Of a DNA stretch of 64,000 nucleotides, positions 15,979 to 25,275 are shown piece by piece. The first letter of the stretch is position 1. Each line of letters opens with the position of its first letter. This DNA comes from Nesterenkonia xinjiangensis (lineage in GTDB: Bacteria; Actinomycetota; Actinomycetes; Actinomycetales; Micrococcaceae), in contig NZ_JACCFY010000001.1 in the NCBI RefSeq assembly GCF_013410745.1, forward strand, positions 1-64,000, read 5' to 3'. Both the position numbers and the translations under genes were made by a program. The notes below the pieces were generated by a model that was not told the DNA's origin, ran no database searches, and saw only the letters and a program-made list of their open reading frames with translations.

Positions 15979-17095
15979 GCCCGACTCTGTCCCGGGACAC
16001 GGGGAACCAGGCCTCCACCTGGAAGCCGCGGCGTCCCTCGAAGGCGACCTCGCCGCCGAGATGCCCGATCCGTTCCCGCACGCCGGTCAGACCGTGGCCG
16101 GGGCGGATCTCCGGCGAGCCTCGGCCGTCATCCGCCGCCTGCAGCGTGACCCTGCCGTCCCGGGCGGCGATCGTGATGCCGAGCTCATGGGCCTCGGCGT
16201 GTCGAAGCGTGTTGGTGATGATCTCCTGCCCGGCGCGGATGAGGGCGGCGGTCTGCTCCTCGTCCAGCTCGACCTCAGGGTCGACGTCCACTCTCACCTC
16301 GAGGTCAGCCGCGCCCGCGGCGATCCGGCGCAGGGCTTCCTCGACGCCGAGATCTCCCTGGGCACGCAGCTGTCCGACGGTGCGACGCACATCTGCCAGC
16401 AGCTCCTTGGCCACGCCTGCCGCCCGGACCAGGTGCGACTCGGCCTCGGCCACGGCGCGATGCCGGGCCGCTTCCAACTCCAGGTTGAGCACCGTGAGCT
16501 GGTGCCCGATCTGGTCATGGAGCTCTCGTGATATCCGCAGTCGCTCAGCGTTGCGCGCCTCGGCCTCGAGGACCACAGAGGCGGCCGTGAGCTCGACGGT
16601 GCGCTGCTCCAGCTCACGCCTGAGCCGCGACTCGCGGTTCAGAGCCACCGAGCTGAACACCGCGGCCAGGTGGATGAACAGGTAGAAGACGGTCGACGCG
16701 CTGGCCTCGACAAGGTCCGCCCGATGCAGAGCCATGGATGCGGCGATGACGAGGCAGTTCAGCCCCACCACCGTGAGCGTCACCCGGAGCGACACCACGT
16801 ACGTCCCCACCGCGGCGATCACCACGAGCAGGACGGCCAGCATCCCCTGCTGCGGCATCGTGCCCATGACTATCCACGAGGTCACCACGGCGGCGCCGTA
16901 GGAGCCCAGCTCCAGCGCACGGCTACGCGGGGCGCTGGCGGCCACCAGCACGGCCGCGAGCGACACACCGAAGAGCGCCGCCCAGGCGGGCAGCGGGATG
17001 AGCGGGCGCTCCCCTGCCACGAGCAGCAGGATGCCGATCCCGGCACACATGACCAGGATCAGACCGCCTGAGAGCTCCTCCGCACGACGTGACAT
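15968..17095 (-). CDS. Sensor histidine kinase (HisKA_3 type)
   Basis: 375 aa. About six N-terminal TM segments (~10-150) without a large extracellular domain, then a coiled linker, the dimerisation box ISRELHDQIGHQLTVL with the phospho-His, and a HATPase domain with an N box (QEIITNTLRHAEA) and GHGLTGVRERIGHLGG. This architecture resembles DesK-like and drug-sensing kinases that detect membrane or cell-wall stress. Cotranscribed with the regulator and divergent from an ABC transporter. Confidence 0.93.
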   Translation of the reverse strand: MSRRAEELSGGLILVMCAGIGILLLVAGERPLIPLPAWAALFGVSLAAVLVAASAPRSRALELGSYGAAVVTSWIVMGTMPQQGMLAVLLVVIAAVGTYVVSLRVTLTVVGLNCLVIAASMALHRADLVEASASTVFYLFIHLAAVFSSVALNRESRLRRELEQRTVELTAASVVLEAEARNAERLRISRELHDQIGHQLTVLNLELEAARHRAVAEAESHLVRAAGVAKELLADVRRTVGQLRAQGDLGVEEALRRIAAGAADLEVRVDVDPEVELDEEQTAALIRAGQEIITNTLRHAEAHELGITIAARDGRVTLQAADDGRGSPEIRPGHGLTGVRERIGHLGGEVAFEGRRGFQVEAWFPVSRDRVGHGR

Positions 17096-17144
17096 GGACC
17101 CACCCTATCCACCTGCTCCGAGAGGCAGGGGTGCCGAAAGTCAT

Positions 17145-17172
17145 GGGCACAGGTCATGACCCCGGGCACAGG
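17145..17172. promoter_or_regulatory. Direct repeat in the divergent kinase/ABC promoter region
   Basis: GGGCACAGG occurs at 17145-17153 and 17164-17172, 19 bp apart (nearly two helical turns). The 8-bp palindrome GTCATGAC (17153-17160) lies between them. It could be the response-regulator binding site for the ABC operon; this is inference only. Confidence 0.35.
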
Positions 17173-17204
17173 CGTCGGCGTTGGCCGGCCGGAAGAGTGG
17201 AACC

Positions 17205-18014
17205 ATGACGAGACGAACCCAGCACAGAACACCCCCGGACTCGGCCCCTGCGAGACTGCAGAGCCGAGGTCACTCCAGAGAACTCGCCGTCGAGGCGCGG
17301 GGGCTCACCAAGAGCTACGGCACGCGCCGCGCGGTCGACGGCGTCTCCCTGGGTATCCGGCGCGGGGAGGTCTTCGGCCTCCTCGGCTCCAACGGAGCGG
17401 GCAAGACCTCGACCGTGGAGATGATTGCGGGACTGCGGAGCCCTGACGCCGGAGAGGTCCGCATCCTGGGCCTGAACCCCTGGCGCGACCGCACCGCAGT
17501 CCGTCAGATCCTCGGAGTCCAGCTGCAGGAGGCCATGCTGCATGGCTCGCTGACCTGTCGAGAGCTGGTCCGCCTCTACCGCAGCTTCTACCCCGACCCG
17601 CTCGGAACAGACCAGGCTCTGTCGATGGTGGAGCTCACCGACAAAGCCTCCACCCGTTTCGACGATCTCTCTGGCGGGCAGATGCAGCGGCTCTCGATCG
17701 CTCTCGCCCTGGTCGGCGATCCCTCCGTGGTCATCCTCGACGAGCTCACCACAGGGCTTGACCCGCGCGCACGACGGCGGATCTGGGCCCTGATCGAGTC
17801 GCTGCAGGACCGGACCGTGCTGCTGGTCAGCCACGCGATGGACGAGGTCGAGACCTTGTGCGACCGGCTCGCCATCCTCGACGCCGGTCAGATCATCGCC
17901 GAGGGCACCCCCGAGCAGATCCGGCAGAAGGCCGGAGCCGACACGCTGGAGGACGCCTTCGTCACACTGACAGGCGGTCCGATCACCACCGAGGAGGACG
18001 ATGATGAACACTGA
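17205..18014 (+). CDS. ABC transporter ATP-binding protein (drug/lipid export type)
   Basis: 269 aa from the ATG at 17205 (GGAAGAG ~7 bp upstream; an in-frame TTG at 17181 is less likely). Walker A is GSNGAGKTS, signature LSGGQMQRLSIAL, Walker B VVILDELTTGLDP and the switch His is in LVSHAMDEVE. It pairs with the ABC-2 permease whose start overlaps by 14 bp. The combination with a divergent DesK/NarL-like system suggests efflux of a toxic compound. Confidence 0.93.
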   Translation: MTRRTQHRTPPDSAPARLQSRGHSRELAVEARGLTKSYGTRRAVDGVSLGIRRGEVFGLLGSNGAGKTSTVEMIAGLRSPDAGEVRILGLNPWRDRTAVRQILGVQLQEAMLHGSLTCRELVRLYRSFYPDPLGTDQALSMVELTDKASTRFDDLSGGQMQRLSIALALVGDPSVVILDELTTGLDPRARRRIWALIESLQDRTVLLVSHAMDEVETLCDRLAILDAGQIIAEGTPEQIRQKAGADTLEDAFVTLTGGPITTEEDDDEH

Positions 18015-18816
18015 GACCCACTCCCCCGGCGGCACCGCCGCACCCGCCGACTCGTCGGTCCGTTCCGGGCGACGCCCCGGGCCCCTGGCCTGGCTGCTCA
18101 TGGTCGACGCCGAGGCCCGGATGGTCGTCCGCGACACCGCGGGCCTGGTCATCCCTCTGGGTCTGCCGCTGCTGATCATGGTCATGAGCGGCTCCGCCGC
18201 AGCCGGTGAGAGCGTCGGCGGAGGCCTGACAGCGATGGACGTCTACGTCATGCCGCTGGTGCTGGTCCTGGTGATCGCCACTGTGGCGGTCATCAACATG
18301 CCCAGCTTCCTGGCCAGCTACCGGAAGTTCCGGATCCTGCGGCGTCTCGCCGTCACACCGGCCTCACCGATGATGGTGCTGGTCGCGCAGTTCGTCGTGA
18401 GCGCCCTGCAGATCCTGCTCGGGCTGGCCTTGGCCGTGGGCGTGGCCATGATCTTCTTCGATGCCAGTCTGCCCACCCACCTCCTGACCGCCCTGGCGGT
18501 GCTCCTGTTGGTCTTCGCCGCCATGTATGCCGTCGGGCTGGTGATCGCTGCACTGGCACCGACTACGAACTCCGCAGTGGCGATCGGACTGGTCCTCTTC
18601 TTCGGGATGGGCGCGCTGGGCGGACTCTTCGGCGGCATGGCGAACCTGCCGGACACGCTTGCCGACATCGGCGCCTGGCTTCCCTTCGGCGCTGGCGTCG
18701 AAGGACTCCAGGCGGCCTGGCTCGGCGAGAGCATCGACTGGCAGCACTGGTTCAGCCTGGGAGTGACGGCGGTGGTGGGAACCGGGATCGCCACGGCGAC
18801 CTTCCGCTGGGACTGA
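18001..18816 (+). CDS. ABC-2 type transporter permease
   Basis: 271 aa with six predicted TM segments. A conserved ABC-2 core contains SYRKFRILRRLAVTPASPMMVLVAQF and the late PFGAGVEGLQAAWLGE segment. It forms the membrane channel for the preceding ATPase. Confidence 0.9.
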   Translation: MMNTETHSPGGTAAPADSSVRSGRRPGPLAWLLMVDAEARMVVRDTAGLVIPLGLPLLIMVMSGSAAAGESVGGGLTAMDVYVMPLVLVLVIATVAVINMPSFLASYRKFRILRRLAVTPASPMMVLVAQFVVSALQILLGLALAVGVAMIFFDASLPTHLLTALAVLLLVFAAMYAVGLVIAALAPTTNSAVAIGLVLFFGMGALGGLFGGMANLPDTLADIGAWLPFGAGVEGLQAAWLGESIDWQHWFSLGVTAVVGTGIATATFRWD

Positions 18817-18824
18817 CGTCTCCG

Positions 18825-19991
18825 TCACACCTCGAGGGCGTGCGCCCGCACATGGTCGATCGCACAGCGCACCGCTCCGGCCCGCACGGCGTCCGCCCCC
18901 AGCGTGGAGGCCTCCACCTGCAGCCAGGGGGCGTAGGGGTTCTCAGGCAGCCGACGCCGCACCGCGTCCATGAGGTCTCCCAGGGCCGGGGCCACGGCGC
19001 CGCACAGCACCACGCGGTCAATGTCGAGCAGGCCGCCGAGCAGCATGCACACGCGGGCGAGCCGTCCGGCCAGATCCTCGACGATCTCCAGGGCGAGCGG
19101 GTCTTCCCGGTGGGCGGCGGCAAAGACGTGCTCCGCCTGGACGCGGTCGGCGCCGACGCCTGCCAGGCTGCTGTCCCGCCTCCCCTCCGCCAGGGCATCG
19201 CGGGCCAGCCGGCGGGCGAGGCCGCCGAGCCCCTCGGACGACCCGACGCCCTCGACCATGTCCAGGAAGCCCATCTCCCCGGTGCGGCCGCGCGGCTGGC
19301 GGACGAGCTCGCCGTTCATCACGATCCCGGCGCCGAAACGCTCCCCCGAGAGCAGCGCCGCAAAGGAGGACTCGGGGGCCTCGGCGCTGAGGCGGAGCTC
19401 CGCGAGGGCGGCCAGGTTGGCGTCGTTCTCCACGATGGCGGGCCACCCCCGTGCATCACCGAGAGTGATGAGGTCGGGGTTCATGCGTTGCCAGAAGGGG
19501 TTGGCGTCCCCCGGGGACAGTCCGTCCAGATCCACCGGGGCCGGAACCCCGAGGACGATGGCACGGATGCGCTCCGGCTCCACCGCCGCCGCGGTCAGGG
19601 CTGAATCGATCGCCTCATCGACCTCGTCACGCCGGAATCCTGGGTCCAGCACCTCTGGATCGAGACGGCGATGCGCGCGACCGACCTCGTTGGCCCGAAG
19701 GTCGGCGACAGCCGCCGAGATTCCGTGCTGTCCCGCGTCAACTCCGATCACGTAGGCCGCGTCGGGCCGGAAGGCGTAACGCAGCGCGGGCCGCCCCGTC
19801 GAGTGTCCACCTCGACGCCGGGCCGTCCCCGCGGAGGTCAACCAGCCCTCGTCGACCAACGCCTTGCACAGGGTGAGGACGGTGGCGCGCGTCAGTCCTG
19901 TGACCTCCATGAGCTCCGAGGCCGTGGCCGCTCCGGATCCCCACATGTGCTCCAGAACGCGCTGGGCGTTCTCCCGTCGCAGCTGCTGCAT
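18825..19991 (-). CDS. ROK family transcriptional regulator
   Basis: 388 aa from the ATG at 19991 (AAGGGAG 7 bp upstream; a GTG at 20015 is an alternative). N-terminal MarR-like winged helix (~1-60: ENAQRVLEHMWGSGAATASELMEVTGLTRATVLTLCKALVDEGWL region). The ROK domain starts at VIGVDAGQHGISAAVADL. It is divergent from an alpha-glucosidase and near an LpqY-SugABC importer, so it probably represses the alpha-glucoside genes until a sugar binds. The zinc-finger cysteine cluster of sugar kinases in this family is not evident. Confidence 0.9.
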   Translation of the reverse strand: MQQLRRENAQRVLEHMWGSGAATASELMEVTGLTRATVLTLCKALVDEGWLTSAGTARRRGGHSTGRPALRYAFRPDAAYVIGVDAGQHGISAAVADLRANEVGRAHRRLDPEVLDPGFRRDEVDEAIDSALTAAAVEPERIRAIVLGVPAPVDLDGLSPGDANPFWQRMNPDLITLGDARGWPAIVENDANLAALAELRLSAEAPESSFAALLSGERFGAGIVMNGELVRQPRGRTGEMGFLDMVEGVGSSEGLGGLARRLARDALAEGRRDSSLAGVGADRVQAEHVFAAAHREDPLALEIVEDLAGRLARVCMLLGGLLDIDRVVLCGAVAPALGDLMDAVRRRLPENPYAPWLQVEASTLGADAVRAGAVRCAIDHVRAHALEV

Positions 19992-20074
19992 GGAGACACT
20001 CCCTTCTGATAGCACCCCGGGGCCCTGGCCGGATCAGCCAGCGGAGCTGCTCTGACGCCCCCGATCCGCCGTCA

Positions 20075-20109
20075 CAATAGTATTGCGTCACTTTTATTTA
20101 TAGTCTATA
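20075..20109. promoter_or_regulatory. AT-rich palindromic operator region of the alpha-glucosidase
   Basis: Two palindromes, CAATAGTATTG (20075-20085) and TATAGTCTATA (20099-20109), lie 24 bp apart in the AT-richest stretch of the region, between divergent ROK and GH13 genes. They are likely promoter plus ROK operator sites. Confidence 0.5.
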
Positions 20110-20276
20110 TTTATGTCGTAGCTCACCCGTCTCCCGGCTCACCGCGTCGCCGATCACCCGTGGTGTCAGGTCGATCACGGGCCCGTCGCTTCACGCTCCC
20201 GCCGACGACTCACCAGCCGCGAGCCTCCCGAGACCGGGGACGATCTGCCCACGCTTCTCCAGGAAAGGACCAGCAA

Positions 20277-21977
20277 TTGAGCACTGACACCCGCGCCGCC
20301 GCACCCGAGGTGCGAATCTCCGGCATCGACCCGCACTGGTGGCGCCAGGCAGCCGTCTACCAGATCTACCCGCGCTCCTTCGCCGACGCAGACGGCAACG
20401 GCATCGGCGACCTGCAGGGCATCATCACCCGGGTCCCCTACCTGGCCCAGCTGGGCATCGATGCCGTCTGGCTCAGCCCGTTCTACCCCTCTGCCCTGGC
20501 CGACGGCGGCTACGACGTCGACGACTACCGCGACGTCGACCCGAAGATCGGCACCCTCGAGGAGTTCGACCAGATGGTGGCCGCCCTGCACGCCGAGGGC
20601 ATCAGAGTGGTCGTGGACATCGTCCCCAACCACTCCTCGGACCGCCACGAGTGGTTCCGTCAGGCACTGGCGGCCGAACCCGGTTCACCGGAGCGCGAGC
20701 GCTACATCTTCCGTGACGGCACCGGTCCCGAGGGCGCCGAGCCGCCCACCGACTGGACCAGCATCTTCGGCGGACCGGCCTGGACCCGAGTCCCGGACGG
20801 CCAGTGGTACCTGCACCTCTTCGCCCCAGAGCAGCCCGACTTCAACTGGGCCAATCCCGAGGTCCGTGCCGACTTCCTGAAGACGCTGCGCTTCTGGTCC
20901 GACCGCGGCGTGGACGGCTTCCGCATCGACGTCGCCCACGCCCTGACCAAGGACCTCACCGACCCGCTGCCCTCGGAGGCGGAGCTGGACGCGATCCCGC
21001 GCGACGCCGGCCAGCACCCGATCTGGGACCGTGACGAGGTCCACGAGATCTATGCGGAATGGCGCAGGGTCTTCGACTCCTACGACCCGCCTCGCACCGC
21101 GGTGGCTGAGGCCTGGGTGGAACGGCACCGTCGGCCGCGGTATGCCAGCGCCGAGGGCCTGGGGCAGGCCTTCGAGTTCGACCTGCTCACCCAGGAGTTC
21201 GACGCCGCGGCGTTCAAGGACGTCGTCGTGGACAGCCTCAGCCTCGCCGCCGAGTCCGGATCCTCCTCGACGTGGGTGCTGTCCAACCACGACGTCGTCC
21301 GCCACGCCACCCGGTACGGCCTCCCGCCGCTGCCGGAGACCGTGGGCACCACGGAGCAGGATCGGAAGCAGGGCGCTGCCTGGGTGCTCGCCGGTGCTCC
21401 CGAGGACCAGCTCGATCGTGAGAAGGGCGAGCGCCGGGCCCGGGCTGCGACGCTCTTCGAGCTCGCGCTTCCTGGGTCCGCCTACCTGTACCAGGGAGAA
21501 GAGCTGGGACTCCATGAGGTCGGTGACATCCCCGACGAGGCTCGGCAGGACCCGACGTTCTTCCGCAGTCCGGGCGTCGACAAGGGTCGCGACGGCTGCC
21601 GGGTCCCGCTCCCCTGGTCCAGCACGGGCCTCACGTTCGGGTTCGGCTCCAGCTCGGCCCACCTCCCGCAGCCGCAGTGGTTCGCCGACTACGCGGTCGA
21701 GGCACAGGAGCGCGTGGACGGATCCACGCTGGAGATGTACCGTGCGGCCTTGCACCTGCGACGCGAACTGCAGACCGACGAGACCCTGGAGTGGATCGAG
21801 ACTGGCCGCGACGACGTCCTGGCCTTCCGACGCCCGGGAGGGTGGGTGACGGTCACCAACTTCGGTGAGGATGACGCAGCGCTGCCGTCAGGCGAGGTGC
21901 TCCTGGCCAGCAGCCCGCTGGTCGGCGGAAGGCTGCCCGGCGCCACCACAGTCTGGCTGCGCGAGTCGCAGAGCTGA
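20277..21977 (+). CDS. Alpha-glucosidase, GH13
   Basis: 566 aa from TTG 20277, chosen because AGGAAAGGA lies ~7 bp upstream and homology starts soon after (WWRQAAVYQIYPRSFADADGNGIGDLQGI region). GH13 regions: DIVPNHSS (I), GFRIDVAH with the nucleophile Asp (II), VAEAWV with the acid Glu (III) and LSNHDVV (IV). It hydrolyses alpha-glucosides such as maltose, isomaltose or trehalose-derived sugars in the cytoplasm; no signal peptide is seen. With the nearby LpqY-SugABC-like importer and ROK regulator it forms an uptake and hydrolysis unit. Confidence 0.93.
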   Translation: MSTDTRAAAPEVRISGIDPHWWRQAAVYQIYPRSFADADGNGIGDLQGIITRVPYLAQLGIDAVWLSPFYPSALADGGYDVDDYRDVDPKIGTLEEFDQMVAALHAEGIRVVVDIVPNHSSDRHEWFRQALAAEPGSPERERYIFRDGTGPEGAEPPTDWTSIFGGPAWTRVPDGQWYLHLFAPEQPDFNWANPEVRADFLKTLRFWSDRGVDGFRIDVAHALTKDLTDPLPSEAELDAIPRDAGQHPIWDRDEVHEIYAEWRRVFDSYDPPRTAVAEAWVERHRRPRYASAEGLGQAFEFDLLTQEFDAAAFKDVVVDSLSLAAESGSSSTWVLSNHDVVRHATRYGLPPLPETVGTTEQDRKQGAAWVLAGAPEDQLDREKGERRARAATLFELALPGSAYLYQGEELGLHEVGDIPDEARQDPTFFRSPGVDKGRDGCRVPLPWSSTGLTFGFGSSSAHLPQPQWFADYAVEAQERVDGSTLEMYRAALHLRRELQTDETLEWIETGRDDVLAFRRPGGWVTVTNFGEDDAALPSGEVLLASSPLVGGRLPGATTVWLRESQS

Positions 21978-22018
21978 CCCCCTTGCCGGCCCCGGCGGTC
22001 GAGGCCGACACTGGGCCA

Positions 22019-22067
22019 GACAGAGGAGCCCCGCACCGCCATGACAGCGGTGCGGGGCTCCTCTGTC
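22019..22067. terminator. Bidirectional terminator, 21-bp perfect stem
   Basis: Arms 22019-22039 and 22047-22067 are exact reverse complements with a 7-nt loop, between convergent stops at 21977 (+) and 22075 (-). Confidence 0.8.
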
Positions 22068-22074
22068 CTCCAGG

Positions 22075-23322
22075 TCAGGCGTTCTTCTGGGCGGCACGCT
22101 CGGCGTCGCGCCGGCGATCCTCCCTCGCCAGCCGGGTGAGCTCCTCCCCAGCTTCGGCGTCCCGGGTGAGGTTCTCTCCGGTGGCCGGGTCGAACAGGTG
22201 GATCCGCCGAGAATCGACCCACAGCGTGGCAGAGTCGCCGCCTCGCAGACGCGAGGTGGCGTCCACCGCGACCACCAGCTGGGTGCGCAGCTCGTCGGCG
22301 TCCATCTCTTCGGCGAGGGTCTGCATCGTCTCGGCGACGCGCGGATCATTCTCATAGGAGACGTACACGTACTGCTCGTTGCCCAGCCACTCGGTGTGGG
22401 TCAGCTCCGCCGCAAAGGTGGAGCCCTTGGAGAGCTGCGGCTCGCTCAAGGTGGCGGCGTCCTCGAAGAAGTCCGGACGGATGCCGGCGAGCACGATGTC
22501 CCGGTCTCGGCCCGCCGCAGCGGTGTGCTCCGGCAGCTCGATGTCTCCGACCGGGCTGCGCAGCACCGAGCCCTCGATGGTTCCAGGAAGGAAGTTCATC
22601 GACGGGGCACCGATGAAGCCCGCCACGAAGAGGTTCGCCGGCTGCTCATAGAGCTCGCGCGGAGAGGCGATCTGCTGCAGCTCGCCCTTCTTCAGCACCG
22701 CCACCCGGTCCCCGAGCGTCATAGCCTCGGTCTGATCATGGGTGACGTAGACCGAGGTGGTGTTGAGGCTGCGCTGCAGCCGGGAGATCTCAGCGCGCAT
22801 CTGCCCACGCAGCTTGGCATCCAGGTTGGAGAGCGGCTCGTCGAAGAGGAACGCGTTGGCGTGCCGGACGATGGCCCGGCCCATCGCCACCCGCTGGCGC
22901 TGACCACCCGAGAGGTTCGCCGGCTTACGCTCCAGATGGTCCGTGAGCTCCAGCATGTGGGCGGCGTTGCGCACGCGCTCGTCGACCTCCGTGTCGGAGA
23001 ACTTGCCCTTGGCCAGCCGCATCGGGAAGGCGATGTTCTCGTAGACGGTCAGGTGCGGGTACAACGCGTAGTTCTGGAAGACCATGGCCAGGTTCCGATC
23101 ACGCGGAGCCCGTTCGTTGACCCGTTCTCCGCCGATGAGCAGCTCACCGGAGGTGATGTCCTCCAGCCCCACGATCATCCGCAGCAGGGTGGACTTCCCG
23201 CATCCCGACGGCCCCACCAGGATGACGAACTCCCCATCCTCAATGTCGATGGAGATGTCATTGACGGCCGGGAAGCCGTCGTCGTACTTCTTCACGATGT
23301 TCTTCAGGGTGATGGATGCCAT
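22075..23322 (-). CDS. Sugar ABC transporter ATP-binding protein (SugC/UgpC/MsmK type)
   Basis: 415 aa. Walker A GPSGCGKST, signature LSGGQRQRVAMGRA, Walker B FLFDEPLSNLDAKLR and THDQTEAMTLGDR are present. The C-terminal TOBE regulatory domain ends in an unusual charged extension (REDRRRDAERAAQKN). It powers the importer encoded upstream on the same strand. Such ATPases can serve several sugar importers. Confidence 0.93.
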   Translation of the reverse strand: MASITLKNIVKKYDDGFPAVNDISIDIEDGEFVILVGPSGCGKSTLLRMIVGLEDITSGELLIGGERVNERAPRDRNLAMVFQNYALYPHLTVYENIAFPMRLAKGKFSDTEVDERVRNAAHMLELTDHLERKPANLSGGQRQRVAMGRAIVRHANAFLFDEPLSNLDAKLRGQMRAEISRLQRSLNTTSVYVTHDQTEAMTLGDRVAVLKKGELQQIASPRELYEQPANLFVAGFIGAPSMNFLPGTIEGSVLRSPVGDIELPEHTAAAGRDRDIVLAGIRPDFFEDAATLSEPQLSKGSTFAAELTHTEWLGNEQYVYVSYENDPRVAETMQTLAEEMDADELRTQLVVAVDATSRLRGGDSATLWVDSRRIHLFDPATGENLTRDAEAGEELTRLAREDRRRDAERAAQKNA

Positions 23323-23437
23323 GTTGACGTCTCCTCCACGGTCACGACGCTTCCGACAGCGTCCGGGGCTTCAGGTCTGGGGCTCCCGCTGGGCGGGGTG
23401 GTGCGTGGGCCGACGGCACCGACGGGACCGGATGCTC

Positions 23438-24289
23438 TCATCCCTTCACCGCTCCCTGCGTCAGGCCGGAGACGATCTGCCGCTGGAAGAGCAGCACGAG
23501 GACCACCACAGGGATGGTGACCACGATGGCCGCCGCCGAGATCGCCCCGGTGGGTTCCTCGAACTGCGAGGCGCCGGTGAAGAACGCCAGCGCCGCAGGG
23601 ACTGGACGGGCCGCCTCCGTCGAGGTCAGCGATATCCCGTAGACGAAGTCGTTCCAGGCGATGAAGAACGCGATGATCGCCGTGGTGAACACTCCGGGCA
23701 TGGCGAGCGGGATGATGGCTCGGCGGAACGCCTGCCACTGGGTCGCGCCGTCCACCTGGGCCGCCTGTTCCAGCTCCCAGGGGATCTGCCGGAAGAACGC
23801 CGCCAAGGTCCAGATGGAGATCGGCAGGGTCAGCGACAGGTACGGGATGATCAGGCCGAGCCAGGTGTCATAGAGACCGATGGTGCGCCAAAGGTTGAAC
23901 AGCGGGGTCACCACGGAGATCACCGGAAAGATGGAGACCGCCAGCGCGGAGCCCAGGATGATCTTCTTGCCCGGGAAGTCCAGGCGGGCGATCGCATAGG
24001 CGCACAGCGTGGCCAGCACCACCGCGATGAAGGTGGCGATCAGGGTGATGCCGATCGAGTTCCGCAGTGCGGTGAGGAAGAGCTCCTGGGCGTTGCCCAC
24101 GAAGATCATCTCGTAGTTGGCCCAGGTCCACGTCGTCGGCAGGAAGGTGTTGTTGCCCAGGTCGCCCGGGGTCTTGAAGCTGGTCGCCAGGATAGCGGCG
24201 ACCGGGAACAGCGCGTAGACCAGGACCAGAACGGTCAGCACCGTCCAGCCGAGGCGCTTGCGGCCGGTGAGCTTGCCGGGAGCAGCCAT
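23438..24289 (-). CDS. Carbohydrate ABC transporter permease (SugB-like)
   Basis: 283 aa from ATG 24289. The start codon overlaps the SugA-like stop in a TGATG arrangement, so longer in-frame starts are rejected. Six TM segments; the EAA loop is EQAAQVDGATQWQAFRRAIIPLAMPG. The second membrane subunit of the importer. Confidence 0.93.
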   Translation of the reverse strand: MAAPGKLTGRKRLGWTVLTVLVLVYALFPVAAILATSFKTPGDLGNNTFLPTTWTWANYEMIFVGNAQELFLTALRNSIGITLIATFIAVVLATLCAYAIARLDFPGKKIILGSALAVSIFPVISVVTPLFNLWRTIGLYDTWLGLIIPYLSLTLPISIWTLAAFFRQIPWELEQAAQVDGATQWQAFRRAIIPLAMPGVFTTAIIAFFIAWNDFVYGISLTSTEAARPVPAALAFFTGASQFEEPTGAISAAAIVVTIPVVVLVLLFQRQIVSGLTQGAVKG

Positions 24290-25275
24290 CACTTCTTCCC
24301 TCCCTTGCCGCCGGAGGCGTCCGTGCCGCTGGCGAGGTCGACTTTGAAGAACTTGATCGCGATGAAGCAGATCAGCAGCACGCACAGGAACAGCACCACG
24401 GAGATCGCCGAGCCGAGGCCGATCTCCAATCGCCCGATCGACGTGCGATAGGCCAGCAGCGAGAGCACCTCGGTGTCCGCGTCACCGCCGGTCATGATGA
24501 ACACGTTGTCGAATATCCGGAAGGCGTCCAGTGCCCGGAAGAGCACCGCCACCATGATCGCGGCCTTCATGTTCGGGATGACGACCCGGCGCATCTGCTG
24601 CCACCAGGTCGCCCCGTCCACGCGGGAGGCCTCGAGGAGCTCTTCCGGGACCTGGGCGAGACCAGCCAGCAGGAGCAGCGCGATGAATGGAGTGGTCTTC
24701 CAGATCTCCGAGGCCATGATCACGGTGATCGCCGTGCCGAAGTCGGCGAACCAGTCCAGCTCCGCTCCGATGCCGGGCACCCAGCCGAACCAGCTGTTCA
24801 CGAAGCCGGAGTTGATGTCGAACATGTAGTACCAGGCGAAGGCCGAGACCACAGTGATGATGCCATAGGGCACCAGGATCGCAGTGCGCAGCAACCCACG
24901 GAGCCTCTTCAGCGCTCGGTGCATCACCAGGGCCAGGGCGAAGCCCAGTACCAGCTCGACGGCGACCGTCACGATCGTGACCAGTACCGTCACACCCAGA
25001 GCGCTCCAGAAGACGCCGTCGGTGAAGATCGTCGTGTAGTTGGACAGAAACACGAAGTCCCGCTCGTCCGGCGCGGTGAGCCGGAAGGCGAACATCGAGT
25101 CGAAGACCGCCTGGGCGATCGGGTAGGCGGTCACGGCGAGCATGATGACGAAGGCGGGGCCGGCCAGCAGCCAGCCCAGACGCGCCTCCGCTCTGGATCG
25201 GTCCGATCTCACCGCGCGGCGCTGGTCGGTGGCCCGCCGTCGTGCACGGCGGCTGTCATCTGCGGTGGTGGTCAC
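24289..25275 (-). CDS. Sugar ABC transporter permease (SugA-like)
   Basis: 328 aa with an Arg-rich N-terminal tail and six TM segments. The EAA loop reads EASRVDGATWWQQMRRVVIPN. It overlaps the binding-protein gene by 4 bp and the SugB-like gene by 1 bp. Together with these it forms the import channel. Confidence 0.93.
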   Translation of the reverse strand: MTTTADDSRRARRRATDQRRAVRSDRSRAEARLGWLLAGPAFVIMLAVTAYPIAQAVFDSMFAFRLTAPDERDFVFLSNYTTIFTDGVFWSALGVTVLVTIVTVAVELVLGFALALVMHRALKRLRGLLRTAILVPYGIITVVSAFAWYYMFDINSGFVNSWFGWVPGIGAELDWFADFGTAITVIMASEIWKTTPFIALLLLAGLAQVPEELLEASRVDGATWWQQMRRVVIPNMKAAIMVAVLFRALDAFRIFDNVFIMTGGDADTEVLSLLAYRTSIGRLEIGLGSAISVVLFLCVLLICFIAIKFFKVDLASGTDASGGKGGKK

